Positions 34,184 through 43,216 of a stretch of DNA of 64,000 nt are shown here, one piece after another. The position numbers and the translations under genes were made by a program. Numbering within the stretch: position 1 is the first letter of the stretch; every line of letters begins with the position of its first letter. Under the pieces are notes generated by a model, which was given only the letters and a program-made list of their open reading frames with translations, was not told the origin of the DNA and ran no database searches. Source of the stretch: an uncultured Victivallales bacterium (lineage in GTDB: Bacteria > Verrucomicrobiota > Lentisphaeria > Victivallales > UBA1829); NCBI GenBank assembly GCA_944390795.1, contig CALXRI010000001.1:62001-126000 (forward strand). The letters run 5' to 3'.

Positions 34184-36541
34184 ATGTCAGCAGAAAACAT
34201 GGAAAATCCCCTGATCCCCATGGGGGCGATCACAGGCAGGCCGTCCGCCGCCTTTCTCAGAGAAACGCTTCAGGCGTGGCGCGATGTCGGCGTCACACAG
34301 TTTCTGATTTACCCGCGGAGCGGATGCGAACTGGAATACATGTCGGAGGAGTGGCTTGACACCTGCGGGGAAATCTGCGACGCAGCGGAACAGCTCGGGT
34401 TCACGTCTCTCTGGCTGTATGACGAATACAACTGGCCGAGCGGCACCTGCGCACGCCGTATCCTGGAGGAAAATCCGTCCAACGCCCTTCCCATGCTCAG
34501 CGTGTTCCGGAACGGGGAACAGTATGAATTCACGATCCGCCGCAGCTCTCTGATGAGCAATCTCTTCTCCTCCGAAGTCGTCGGGCGCTTTCTGGAACTC
34601 ACGCACGCACGCTATGAAAAACGGCTCGGAAAATATATGGGACGGCTCATCAAGGGCTTTTTCACGGATGAACCCGACATTTCCTTCTTCGACAGCTGCG
34701 AACACCGGGAGGATCTGATCCGGATTCCCTGGTATGAGGGAATGGAGGAGGAATACCGCCGCAAAACAGGCGGGGAACTGCGGGCGGACATCCTGAGAGG
34801 CCTGGCGACCGGAAGCCGTCCCTATGAGGAGGTCTGCCACCGCCTGTGCGCCGAAAAATTCCGGACCGCTTTTGCGGAACGGATCTCAAACTGGTGCGCG
34901 GCGCGCGGCATGGTTCTCACAGGGCATCTGATGAGTGAATATTCGGCGGCGGGCGCCCTCCGGTGCAACGGGCATCCGCTTGAAGTGCTGAGCGCCTTCT
35001 CCCTGCCGGGAATGGACGAGATTTTCACCCACGGAACCACGGGAACCATTGAATGGCTCACTTTGGGAACCGTCATGCATGCGATTGAAAAGCGGGGCAA
35101 CCGGGGAGGACTGGCCGAACTCTTCGCACTCGGTCCCTGCGACATGACGCTGGAACGGATGCGCAGGCAGATCTGGCTTTGCGCCGCATTCGGCGTCAGC
35201 CGCTACGTTCTGGCCGTGTCGGCCCTGACCATGCACGGCAATCTGGAAAAACCGCTCTACTTCAACCCGCTGACCCGGACGCAGCCATGGTTTCCCGCAT
35301 TCCGGGAACTGGGGGAGGATGCGAAACGCGCCGCGGAATTCGCGGGGAAAAAGCGGGTTCCCGCAATTGCCGTGCGATATCCCTACGTCGCCGAACCGCT
35401 GACCGACCTGCTCAAGTATCTGACCGCCGCGCAGTTTTCCTGGAGCCTGATCCTGCCGGAAGAGGAAAGTGATGCGGAAATCATTCTCTCCCTGCATGAC
35501 GGAATGCTGCGGGAAGAACGTTCGGGACGGGAATTTTTCGACGGATGGTGTCTGGAGCAGGAACTGCTTTCGAAACTCCCGCGGGAATGCCGCGCGCTGG
35601 AAAACGATCGGACGGCGCAGGATGTGTTCCTCCGCGCCTTTGAAGACGGAAGCGCAGTTGTCATCAATCTTTCGGAATGCGACAGGGAACTTGTCCTCCG
35701 CCGGAAGGGAAAAGCGGATCTTCCGTTCCATCTGCCGGGAACCGGCGTCAGAGTTTTCGACGGAACGGAAGAACCCTCCTTCGGAGACGGAATTGCGGAA
35801 ATTCTCCTGAAGGAAAATCCGCTCCCGGAATCCGCAAACACCCGCCGCGCCGAATTCCGGGACGGAATCTTTGCGTTTTCCCTGAAGGACAATCTGGAAA
35901 ACCTGACGCTGATCGTCCGCAACTACGGCGACATCCCTGAAATTTTTCTGGACGGAAAGAGGCTTTTCCCCCATACCCCCTGCGGAAATCTTCCCCGGGG
36001 ATTCCGGGAGCTGTATCTGGAAACGGCCCCCTTTTCCCTTGCCCGGGGAGAGCACAAACTCATACTGGGAAATCACGCAAAAGACTATCCTTACCTGCCT
36101 CTCGCGTTCCTTGCCGGAAATTTCTTTCAGACACGCGGGGGGGAGCTCTGCAGAGACCCGGCGGCCGGCCTTTACGGGTATGCGGGGCGCATCGTCCAGA
36201 CGGAGCGGATTGCAATCCCCTCCCGCGCGGAATTCCTGGAACTGGATCCGCAGGGACTGTGCACCGAAATATTTCTGAACGGAAAAACGCTCGGCAGACG
36301 CCTCTGGAAACCGTTTCTATGGAAAATCCCGGAACAGCTGCGGGGACGGGAAACGGAACTGAAAATCATCCGCAGCACCTCGTGCGGCCCTCTGTTCGGG
36401 GAAAAGGCTTTCGAGCCGGGAGGGGACGCCTGGCTGACAAGCTTCCGCCCGCGGAACGACAAGGCCCCCGGGCGGATCTCAAGCATCACCTTCCGGGACG
36501 GGCGCCATTCCTCTTCCCGCTCTTCGCGGGAAAACGCCTGA
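34184..36541 (+). CDS. Large glycoside hydrolase (GH106/GH2-related TIM barrel with beta-sandwich)
   Basis: 785 aa, no signal peptide. The N terminus follows the pattern of GH106-like enzymes: DVGVTQFLIYPRSGCELEYM, then EWLDTCGEICDAAEQLG, then SLWLYDEYNWPSGTCARRI. Other likely active-site strands are KGFFTDEPDISFFD and GMVLTGHLMSEYSAAG. The C-terminal part (after about residue 540) is a GH2-type sugar-binding sandwich (NLTLIVRNYGDIPEIFLDGK; YAGRIVQTERIAIP; EIFLNGKTLGRRLWKPFLW). Substrate is unknown; alpha-L-rhamnosides are typical of GH106. It follows the QueG-like genes by 154 bases and may belong to the LacI-controlled group. Confidence 0.75.
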   Translation: MSAENMENPLIPMGAITGRPSAAFLRETLQAWRDVGVTQFLIYPRSGCELEYMSEEWLDTCGEICDAAEQLGFTSLWLYDEYNWPSGTCARRILEENPSNALPMLSVFRNGEQYEFTIRRSSLMSNLFSSEVVGRFLELTHARYEKRLGKYMGRLIKGFFTDEPDISFFDSCEHREDLIRIPWYEGMEEEYRRKTGGELRADILRGLATGSRPYEEVCHRLCAEKFRTAFAERISNWCAARGMVLTGHLMSEYSAAGALRCNGHPLEVLSAFSLPGMDEIFTHGTTGTIEWLTLGTVMHAIEKRGNRGGLAELFALGPCDMTLERMRRQIWLCAAFGVSRYVLAVSALTMHGNLEKPLYFNPLTRTQPWFPAFRELGEDAKRAAEFAGKKRVPAIAVRYPYVAEPLTDLLKYLTAAQFSWSLILPEEESDAEIILSLHDGMLREERSGREFFDGWCLEQELLSKLPRECRALENDRTAQDVFLRAFEDGSAVVINLSECDRELVLRRKGKADLPFHLPGTGVRVFDGTEEPSFGDGIAEILLKENPLPESANTRRAEFRDGIFAFSLKDNLENLTLIVRNYGDIPEIFLDGKRLFPHTPCGNLPRGFRELYLETAPFSLARGEHKLILGNHAKDYPYLPLAFLAGNFFQTRGGELCRDPAAGLYGYAGRIVQTERIAIPSRAEFLELDPQGLCTEIFLNGKTLGRRLWKPFLWKIPEQLRGRETELKIIRSTSCGPLFGEKAFEPGGDAWLTSFRPRNDKAPGRISSITFRDGRHSSSRSSRENA

Positions 36542-36841
36542 CCGCCTGATGTTTCCGGACAGGAGGGGCGACGCCGCTCCTCCCATTCCGCCCGGTTCCC
36601 CCAGCACGCCGCACAGAGCCTTCCTTCAAATCCTGAATCCGGAATGCAGGATTTCTCCATCCGCAGCCAGGTGTTTTCCTCTCATACTCCTCACCAGACC
36701 TCAGCGGGCTTTTCCGCGCCTTTCCGGAGGCCCGGTTCCCCGGTAAGTCTTCTTCTGTACGGACTGATCACGGACCGGCACTTGAAAAACGCAAATCCGG
36801 CAATATATTAAAATACGAATTCGTAATATAAGAGGTGTTTC
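36542..36841 (+). promoter_or_regulatory. 300-bp gap with marR promoter and operator
   Basis: Near its right end: -35 TTGAAA (36782-36787), -10 TATATT (36804-36809, 16-base spacer), then the perfect palindrome TACGAATTCGTA (36814-36825) and AGAGGTG before ATG 36842. The palindrome position suggests autorepression by the MarR protein. The first 230 bases show no recognisable feature. Confidence 0.6.
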
Positions 36842-37288
36842 ATGCGTTCTGAAATCAAAAAGCTGGTGGATGCGACCAATCTGATTGACCACACCTATCT
36901 GGTCCAGGGCCGTTCCATGGCGGTCAAGCCGAACATCGTGGTTCTGCTGTATGCGCTTGCCGACGACGAAAATCTTTCCCAGAGCAAACTGCACAACAAC
37001 TGGCTGCTTCCGCTTTCGACCATCAACACCATTGTGACCGAATGCCGGAAGGAAGGCTATATCACGCTGGAACCGATTCCCGGAAAACGGCGCGAGTGCT
37101 TCCTGCGCCTTACACGGAAAGGAAGGGCATTTGCCGATTTCATTCTGTCGAACATCCATGCCGCGGAGGAAAAGGCCATGCGCGAAACCATCTCCCGGTA
37201 CTCCCCGGAATTTGTCGAGGCGCTGGATTTTTATGCGAAAGCCTTTCATGCCGCACTGCACCCGGGAGACGTTGCAGATGAGCCGTGA
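36842..37288 (+). CDS. MarR-family transcriptional regulator
   Basis: 148 aa. Winged helix-turn-helix of MarR type: LAEDENLSQSKLHNN-like segment (ADDENLSQSKLHNNWLLPLS), recognition-helix STINTIVTECRKEGYITLEP, wing GKRRECFLRLTRKGRAFADF. It overlaps the MATE gene by 11 bases, so repressor and transporter are translationally coupled. MarR proteins usually repress such pumps until a toxic or signalling ligand binds. The palindrome TACGAATTCGTA upstream is the likely operator. Confidence 0.9.
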   Translation: MRSEIKKLVDATNLIDHTYLVQGRSMAVKPNIVVLLYALADDENLSQSKLHNNWLLPLSTINTIVTECRKEGYITLEPIPGKRRECFLRLTRKGRAFADFILSNIHAAEEKAMRETISRYSPEFVEALDFYAKAFHAALHPGDVADEP

Positions 37289-38600
37289 TCTCCTTTTATT
37301 CTGGAAGTATGTGGCGCCGTCTGTCTTCGGCGCGCTCATCGGCGGATCCTTTGCTATCGTGGACGCAATCTTCATCGGACTTGCAGGAGGAAAAGAGGCG
37401 CTGGCGGCAGCCGCGGTCACCTGGCCGCTGGTCATGCTGCTTCAGGCATTCGGTTTTCTGGCCGGTTCCGGCGGAGCCGTTCTGATCGCGCAGTGCCGCG
37501 GGGCGAATGAGGAGGATAAAGCGGCACGGTTTTTCGCGCAGACACTTTTCCTCGTTCTCGTGCTGAGTCTGCTGCTGACGGCTCTGACGTTTCCGTTTCT
37601 CCGCATGCTGCTGACGGCCCTGGGAGCGACGGAAGCCCTGATGCCGGTTTCCCTGCGCTATGCCCAGATTCTGACCGGAGGCGTGTTCTTTTCCATTTTC
37701 ATGTCCATGTGCCTGGAGGTGATCCGCAATGACGGACATCCGGCCCTTTCCATGCTGCTGATGGTGACCGGCCTGCTTGCCAATATTCTTCTGGACTGGG
37801 TCTTTGTGTTTTTCCTGGGATACGGCGCGGTCGGCGCGGCGGCGGCAACCGTCGTAAGCCAGGGGGGCGCCTGTGCGCTCGGGGCGATTTACTTCTGTTC
37901 CCGTCTGACGAAACTGCGTTTCTCCACGGAAATCTTCAAAGGAAACGCGCATGCAATCGGAAACATCATCATGACGGGACTTCCGATTTTCGGAAATATG
38001 ATCTCCATCATCGCAATGCTTTACATGCACAATGCACAGGCATTGCGCTACGCGGGAATCGACGGACTGGCCGCCTATACCGTCATCTCCTCCCTGGAGG
38101 CGCTCGGATCCATGTTCATGACCGGAATAGCGGGCGGCGTCCAGCCGCTGGCCGCCTCCATGTACGGCGCAGGCAGATACAGGCGCCAGAACCGTTTCGG
38201 AAACTACGGTTACCAATTCGCATTCGCCTCCGGAATCATTCTGATGCTCTTTTCGTTTGCCATGCACAGAGTGATTCCATCCTGGATGGGGCTTGACGCC
38301 GGGGAGGCGGCATTGCTGGCCCGGCAGGGAATTCTGCTGTCCGCTCCGGCGTTCCTGCTTCTGGGAGTGATTCGAGTCGCGGCATTTTATTATCAATCAA
38401 CGGGGCATCTTGCCAAAGCCTCGTGGCTGATTTACGGAGACTCCTTCCTGGCGCTTCCGCTCTGCATTTTCCTGCTTCCGCTTTTTCTCGGAATGAACGG
38501 GGTCTGGCTGGCGATGCCCGTTTCGCGGATTCTGCTGATGGGGCTGCTCCTGTATTTCTGGTTTGGACCGGTACCGGGAAAAACAGTGAAATGCACTTGA
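37278..38600 (+). CDS. MATE-family efflux transporter
   Basis: 440 aa from ATG 37278, which overlaps the end of marR; upstream in-frame codons lie inside marR and are not used. Twelve hydrophobic segments are expected, and the N terminus has the MATE pattern YVAPSVFGALIGGSFAIVDA followed by IFIGLAGGKEALAAA. The second half repeats it (GLPIFGNMISIIAMLYMHNA; YTVISSLEALGSMFMTGIAG). MATE proteins export drugs or metabolites in exchange for Na+ or H+. Substrate unknown. Regulated by the coupled MarR protein. Confidence 0.93.
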   Translation: MSRDLLLFWKYVAPSVFGALIGGSFAIVDAIFIGLAGGKEALAAAAVTWPLVMLLQAFGFLAGSGGAVLIAQCRGANEEDKAARFFAQTLFLVLVLSLLLTALTFPFLRMLLTALGATEALMPVSLRYAQILTGGVFFSIFMSMCLEVIRNDGHPALSMLLMVTGLLANILLDWVFVFFLGYGAVGAAAATVVSQGGACALGAIYFCSRLTKLRFSTEIFKGNAHAIGNIIMTGLPIFGNMISIIAMLYMHNAQALRYAGIDGLAAYTVISSLEALGSMFMTGIAGGVQPLAASMYGAGRYRRQNRFGNYGYQFAFASGIILMLFSFAMHRVIPSWMGLDAGEAALLARQGILLSAPAFLLLGVIRVAAFYYQSTGHLAKASWLIYGDSFLALPLCIFLLPLFLGMNGVWLAMPVSRILLMGLLLYFWFGPVPGKTVKCT

Positions 38601-38617
38601 ACACATAAGGAGAAATC

Positions 38618-39184
38618 ATGACAGACCTGGTTCAGCTGATCCGGCTGGAAGAAACGGATCTTCCGGAATTCAAGAAGGAAATGCAGAAGGCGTTCCAATA
38701 CGGCTATGAAACGGAATTCGGCCCCTGTGAAGACGCGGTTCTTCCCGAAGAGGACATAGAGCGGTCTCTGAAAGGAGCCGGCGCAATCGCATACGGCGCG
38801 TGGAAGGACGGCATCATGACGGGCGGAGCGGTTGTCAAAATAGACAGGGAGACCCGTCACAACCATCTGGATCTGCTGTTCGTCAGGGTCGGCACGCAAA
38901 GCGAAGGCGTCGGACAGGCAATCTGGAACGGGATAGAATCGCTCCATCCGGAAACGGAAATCTGGGAAACCTGCACCCCTTACTTCGAAAAGCGCAATAT
39001 TCACTTCTATGTCAACCGCTGCGGTTTTCACATCGTGGAATTTTTCAATCCCCGTCACAAAGCTTCCGAACCGGAAGGGGAATATCACGGGGGAATGGCG
39101 GACGAGGCAAGTCAGTATTTTTTCCGGTTTGTCAAATTCATGCGTCCGCGTCGCCCGGATGGCGGCTCCGGAAAACGGCAATGA
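38618..39184 (+). CDS. GNAT-family N-acetyltransferase
   Basis: 188 aa. The acetyl-CoA-binding region is LLFVRVGTQSEGVGQAIWNG (motif A type), followed by TCTPYFEKRNIHFYVNRCGF, the usual last GNAT strand with the growing-side Tyr. It starts 17 bases after the MATE stop with AAGGAGAA as ribosome-binding site, so it is likely in the marR-MATE transcript and may modify the exported compound. Target unknown. Confidence 0.85.
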   Translation: MTDLVQLIRLEETDLPEFKKEMQKAFQYGYETEFGPCEDAVLPEEDIERSLKGAGAIAYGAWKDGIMTGGAVVKIDRETRHNHLDLLFVRVGTQSEGVGQAIWNGIESLHPETEIWETCTPYFEKRNIHFYVNRCGFHIVEFFNPRHKASEPEGEYHGGMADEASQYFFRFVKFMRPRRPDGGSGKRQ

Positions 39185-39260
39185 GAGAGAGCGCCACGGA
39201 AAAAACTTTCCATGCAGGCGCGGAAGAAAGCAAAACTCACGCCCGTCATGAAAAAGCGTC

Positions 39261-39764
39261 TCATTTCCCGCAGTATTTCCGGAAGACCTCGTAATAGCCG
39301 GGTTTTATCATGTCGAATCCGTTGCAGACGGACAACGCATCCCCGCCGGAAGCAAGAATCGTCCTCAACTCCTCCTCCAGGAGCGCAGGGGATTTTGCGG
39401 CGAGGCTTGTTCCGGGAAGCGCCTTGAGACCGACAAACGGAATTCCCTTCACGCCCTTGTGATGTTTTTCCGCTTCCCCGACAACAATTTTCGTATAACG
39501 GGCGATTTTCTCTTTCTCCCGGGGAAAATGCCATGCCACCGTCTGCGCGCAGAAATCCGTCTTTGTCCGGTTTCCGTAAAGCGGCTCGGCAAGAAGCGTC
39601 GGATAAATATGCGCATGCACTCTGGCGCCGGGATGTTTTTTCTTCACGCAGCCGATCACCGCATTGTAATAGTCCACGAGCGCATCCCGGAAGAATTCGT
39701 TGCGGGAAAGCGCCGGATTTTTCCTTTTTGCCGCTTCAAACTTTCCGGTGCAGTTAAGGAAGAG
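39261..39764 (-). pseudogene. C-terminal remnant of a larger barrel-like protein
   Basis: About 167 codons of good protein-like sequence (FRDALVDYYNAVIGCVKKKH; PGARVHAHIYPTLLAEPLYG; GIPFVGLKALPGTSLAAKSP; GDALSVCNGFDMIKPGYYEV) ending at a normal stop. The strands and the FVGLKALPGT and ASGGDALSVCNG pieces look like the end of a (beta/alpha)8 hydrolase. The in-frame codons upstream of 39764 change character and soon run antiparallel into the 3' end of the neighbouring hydrolase gene, and there is no start site. I take it as a gene that lost its 5' part. Confidence 0.55.
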
Positions 39765-39828
39765 GCTGGATGAAAAACATTCTTTGCTCTGACTAATTTC
39801 CGTATGCTCTCCCGACCGGTTTGCAGAA

Positions 39829-40662
39829 TCAGCGCTGGAATTCCTCAATCCGCATGGGACGGATCCCGAATTCCGGTTTCCAGTTCGGAGAGGCGGAATA
39901 AAAGCGGTTCGGATTGTCGAACAGAATTTTTTCAACCGATTCCGGGGAGTGGCCGTCCTGTTCCATGAAGCGCGCGGTTTTCACCAGACTCAGCGGATCG
40001 GAGACGCCCCAGTCTGCGGAACCGTCCACAATCATGCGCTCGGAACCGTATTCCCGGATCAGCGCGGAAACACGCGCGGGATTCAGTTTGGAAACCGGAT
40101 ACACCGTCATTCCCGTCCAGCATCCCGTATCGCGCGCCTGTTTCATGCACACCTCGGTATTGTGGTCGATCAGCACTTTATTCACATCGATCCCCTCGTT
40201 CCGGATGATGTCGGCGGTCCATTCGATCCCCTTTTCCTTGTTTTCATGCGGCAGATGAATGATGACGGGCATGTCTTTCCGGTGTGCGATCGCAAGCTGG
40301 CGCTCGAATGCCGCCCGCTCGTTTTTCGTAATGCTGTTCAGTCCGATCTCTCCGAGCGCGACACAGCGGGGATGATCCAGGTATTCTTCAATTCCTCCGA
40401 TCACCTCGTCCGCCAGAACGGGGTCCTCCGCCTCCTTCGGATTCAGGGCGACTGCCGCATAATGGTCGATGCCGAAACGGCGCGCGCGGACGGATTCAAA
40501 CTCAAGAATCAGCTGGAAATAATCAAAAAAAGTGCCGGCGTGCCGGCGGTTGCAGCCCATCCAGAACGAGGGTTCGACGCAGGCGCGGATCCCTTCGCGG
40601 TACATCGCCTGATAATCGTCGGTCGTTCTGGAATACATATGAATGTGCGGTTCGATTATCAT
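39829..40662 (-). CDS. TatD-like metal-dependent hydrolase
   Basis: 277 aa. The amidohydrolase ligands are in place: HIH in MIIEPHIHMYSR, Glu in VALGEIGLNSI, His in VIIHLPHENK, His in VLIDHNTEV and Asp in VDGSADWG. TatD enzymes act as nucleases or other hydrolases. This shorter subgroup (with the IDHNTE motif) resembles the TatD-like proteins found in anaerobes and in ebo-type clusters, but no other ebo genes are present. It starts 3 bases after the zinc-ribbon gene ends, so they form one transcript. Confidence 0.8.
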   Translation of the reverse strand: MIIEPHIHMYSRTTDDYQAMYREGIRACVEPSFWMGCNRRHAGTFFDYFQLILEFESVRARRFGIDHYAAVALNPKEAEDPVLADEVIGGIEEYLDHPRCVALGEIGLNSITKNERAAFERQLAIAHRKDMPVIIHLPHENKEKGIEWTADIIRNEGIDVNKVLIDHNTEVCMKQARDTGCWTGMTVYPVSKLNPARVSALIREYGSERMIVDGSADWGVSDPLSLVKTARFMEQDGHSPESVEKILFDNPNRFYSASPNWKPEFGIRPMRIEEFQR

Positions 40663-40665
40663 TTT

Positions 40666-41049
40666 TCATTTTTCCTTTTTCGGAGTGAAGGACGGGCAGT
40701 CGTCCATCGGATTGACGTCCCTGGAGAATTTCATGCAGCGCGTCAGGAAGGGATGCGCAATCAGATGGGCGCAGTCCCGGCAGAATTTTTTTTCATCCGC
40801 GTCCGCGCGGATCTCCGGTTTCCTCTCAAATTCCGCGCCGAGCAGGCTTTTCAATTTCGCCGCTGCATCCTGTTCCGCAGAAAACGTCCGAGGCGCATCT
40901 TTTTCCTCATGGAGCTCCTCAATCACGGCGCCGCAGGAAACGCATTTGAGCACCTCTCCCTTCCTGACCCAGCCGTTCATCACGGTTTCCTTCTTCAAAA
41001 ACGTATTCCGCCCGCAATGCGGACAATGCAAAGAATCTCCCGGTTTCAT
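40666..41049 (-). CDS. Small zinc-ribbon protein
   Basis: 127 aa with three cysteine pairs: CPHCGRNTF and CVSCGAVIEE make an N-terminal zinc ribbon, and KKFCRDCAHLIAH with TRCMKFSRDVNPMDDCPSF makes a second cysteine set at the C terminus. No enzymatic motif. Paired with the TatD-like gene on one transcript. Could be a regulatory or metal-handling protein; function unknown. Confidence 0.75.
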   Translation of the reverse strand: MKPGDSLHCPHCGRNTFLKKETVMNGWVRKGEVLKCVSCGAVIEELHEEKDAPRTFSAEQDAAAKLKSLLGAEFERKPEIRADADEKKFCRDCAHLIAHPFLTRCMKFSRDVNPMDDCPSFTPKKEK

Positions 41050-41164
41050 CTCCTGTCCTCCTGATCCCCCGTTACAGATGATAGCTTAATCCGTCCGCGG
41101 TAAAATGCAAATGCCGCATCCGCCCTGAAAGACGATTTCCCCGCGATTTTTTCCACTTTCCCCC

Positions 41165-41192
41165 TTGATTCCGGCTTCCGGCGTGATATACT
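41165..41192 (+). promoter_or_regulatory. Promoter of the nagB-nagA operon
   Basis: -35 TTGATT (41165-41170) and -10 TATACT (41187-41192), spacer 16 bases. Downstream, the inverted repeat ATTCA-AATA-TGAAT and the CATGTTTCACATG element before nagB are candidate operators. Confidence 0.55.
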
Positions 41193-41280
41193 AACAGTAA
41201 CGCGTGACACCTTGTAAATTCAAATATGAATGCAGGAATCATGTTTCACATGACACCGCCAGAGAAGGAAAGGATGAAAA

Positions 41281-42054
41281 ATGAAATGGCTTGCGGCTGC
41301 GGACTATCATGAAATGAGCCGACTCGGCGCGGAGCGGATCTTCCGGGTAATCGCGGAGGCTTCCCGGGAGCGCCGGCGCGTGAACATCGGCTTTGCGACG
41401 GGAAACACGATGCTTGAACTCTATCCCGCACTTGCGGAAATGCTGAACAGAAATAAAATCCGCCTTGATCTGCTCAGCACGTACAATCTGGATGAATATG
41501 TCGCCGACGGACGCGCGGTCCCGCACTCCCATCCGCTGAGCTATTACACCTACATGCATGAAAACCTGTTCCGTCACATCGACCCGGCGCTCGGACTGAC
41601 GGAGGAGCGCATTCATTTCCCCGATCCGGAAAACCCGGAGTCGTTCGATGCGGAACTGGAAAAAGGCGGAGGTCTGGATCTTCAGCTGCTCGGCATCGGA
41701 TTCAACGGCCACATCGCCTTCAACGAACCCATGAGCGAAACCGAAATCTCCGCTGCGGAATTCGCCTCTCTTCCGACCCGCGTGATCTCCCTCAAACCCC
41801 TGACGATCGAAACCAACTCCCGCCTCACTGCCGACGGATGCGCCGACCTCGTGCCGCGCCAGGCGGTGACCATGGGGATGAAGCCCATCCTCGCGGCAAA
41901 AAAGATGCTGCTTCTGGCCTGTTTCCCCGAACAGGAAAAGCCGCTTTCCGTCATGAAGCACGGGCGTCCGACACCGGAACTGCCCGCCTCCTACATGCTG
42001 GACCATCCCGATTCGGAAATCATCTATACCGCGGACAAAATCACACTGAGGTGA
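41281..42054 (+). CDS. nagB: Glucosamine-6-phosphate deaminase
   Basis: Converts glucosamine-6-phosphate to fructose-6-phosphate and ammonia in the cytosol. 257 aa. Catalytic motifs: NLDEYV with D71 (E. coli D72), and LGIGFNGHIAFNEP with H144 and E149 (E. coli H143, E148). The position of E. coli D141 is Asn142 here; Asn is common at this place in NagB proteins of other phyla. ATG 41281 is preceded by AGGAAAGGATG. It is followed 4 bases later by nagA, giving the standard two-step amino-sugar route. Confidence 0.93.
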   Translation: MKWLAAADYHEMSRLGAERIFRVIAEASRERRRVNIGFATGNTMLELYPALAEMLNRNKIRLDLLSTYNLDEYVADGRAVPHSHPLSYYTYMHENLFRHIDPALGLTEERIHFPDPENPESFDAELEKGGGLDLQLLGIGFNGHIAFNEPMSETEISAAEFASLPTRVISLKPLTIETNSRLTADGCADLVPRQAVTMGMKPILAAKKMLLLACFPEQEKPLSVMKHGRPTPELPASYMLDHPDSEIIYTADKITLR

Positions 42055-42058
42055 GAAA

Positions 42059-43216
42059 GTGACGACGCTCCTGCAGAACTGCCGCCTGATCTCGCCCGAC
42101 ATCGATCTGGAAGGCGCGTCCCTGCTGCTGGACGGCGGACGTGTCGAACGGATCGTCGCGCCCGGCGCGGAAATTCCGCACGCGGAACATGTTCTTGAGA
42201 TGAACGGAAAAATTGTTGCACCGGGCTACCTGGACATCCACAGCCACGGACGCGGCGGCGCGGATTTTTCCGACGGCGACATGGCTTCGTTCGAAACCAT
42301 CGGAAAAGGCAAACTGGCCGACGGCGTCACGGGATTTCTCGCCACAACCCTGAGCGTCAGCCTGGAAAACATCACACAAACCTGCCGGACCGCGGAGGAA
42401 TACAGGACAGAAAACCGGACCGGCGCACGTCTTCTCGGGATGCATCTGGAAGGGCCTTTTTTCTCTCCGGACGGAGCGGGAGCGCAGAATCCGGCATTTC
42501 TGCGGAATCCCGACATCGCGCTGGTCGATGAATGGAACGCGGTCTGCCCGGTGAAAAAGGTCTCTTTTTCGCCGGAGCTTCCGGGCAGCGCGGCATTCAC
42601 GCGCGAACTGGCGAAACGCGGCATCATGCCATCCGGCGCCCATTCTCTTGCGGGATATGAAGTGTTCGAGGAAATGCGCATGGCGGGAATGAAGCACCTG
42701 ACGCATTTCTGCAATGTGCTGACGCCGCTCCACCACCTGAAGTTCGGGTTTGTCGGCGGAGGACTCCTCGCAAAGGACGTTTTCGTTGAGATCATTACCG
42801 ACGGGGTACATCTCTGCAACGAGATGATCGAGCTGATTCTTTCCGTGAAGGGATGTGAAAAGGTCATGATGATTACCGATTCGATGCGTGCCGCGGGAAT
42901 GCCGGACGGCGATTATTCGCTCGGAGGACTTCCCGTCATTGTCAAAAACGGCCGCGCCACGCTGCCGTCGGGACGTGTCGCGGGGAGCACGCTTCTTTAT
43001 CACAACGGCGTGAAACGGCTCCTGGAGGTCACGCACCTGCCGCCGAAAGAGCTGATCAAGTGCACCTCGTGGAATCAGGCGCGAAGCCTGAATCTGGAAG
43101 GATACGGCCGTCTCGAACCCGGATACCATGCGGATCTCGTCGTTCTTGACGCGCAGTGGAATCCGCTGGAGACATGGGTCGGAGGCATGCCGCGCTGGCG
43201 CAGGGAAGCGGAATAG
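42059..43216 (+). CDS. nagA: N-acetylglucosamine-6-phosphate deacetylase
   Basis: Removes acetate from N-acetylglucosamine-6-phosphate, giving the nagB substrate. 385 aa starting at GTG 42059, with GAGGTGAGAAA just before it and the nagB stop only 4 bases away. Metal-binding and catalytic motifs: YLDIHSHGRGGADF, HLEGPFFSPDGAGAQNP (metal Glu), SGAHSLAG, HLTHFCNVLTPLHH and the catalytic Asp in MMITDSMRAAGMPDGDYSL. The acetate released and the sugar phosphate produced support a fermentative role for N-acetylglucosamine from GH3 and related enzymes of this organism (inference). Confidence 0.95.
   Translation: MTTLLQNCRLISPDIDLEGASLLLDGGRVERIVAPGAEIPHAEHVLEMNGKIVAPGYLDIHSHGRGGADFSDGDMASFETIGKGKLADGVTGFLATTLSVSLENITQTCRTAEEYRTENRTGARLLGMHLEGPFFSPDGAGAQNPAFLRNPDIALVDEWNAVCPVKKVSFSPELPGSAAFTRELAKRGIMPSGAHSLAGYEVFEEMRMAGMKHLTHFCNVLTPLHHLKFGFVGGGLLAKDVFVEIITDGVHLCNEMIELILSVKGCEKVMMITDSMRAAGMPDGDYSLGGLPVIVKNGRATLPSGRVAGSTLLYHNGVKRLLEVTHLPPKELIKCTSWNQARSLNLEGYGRLEPGYHADLVVLDAQWNPLETWVGGMPRWRREAE

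Noticed and set aside
32503-34233. 576-codon open frame on the minus strand
   Set aside because: Antisense to the fused QueG-like gene with its cysteine motifs.
41700-41730. NagB with lost catalytic aspartate (Asn142)
   Set aside because: Asn at this position is found in many active NagB proteins; the other catalytic residues are present, so no inactivation is claimed.
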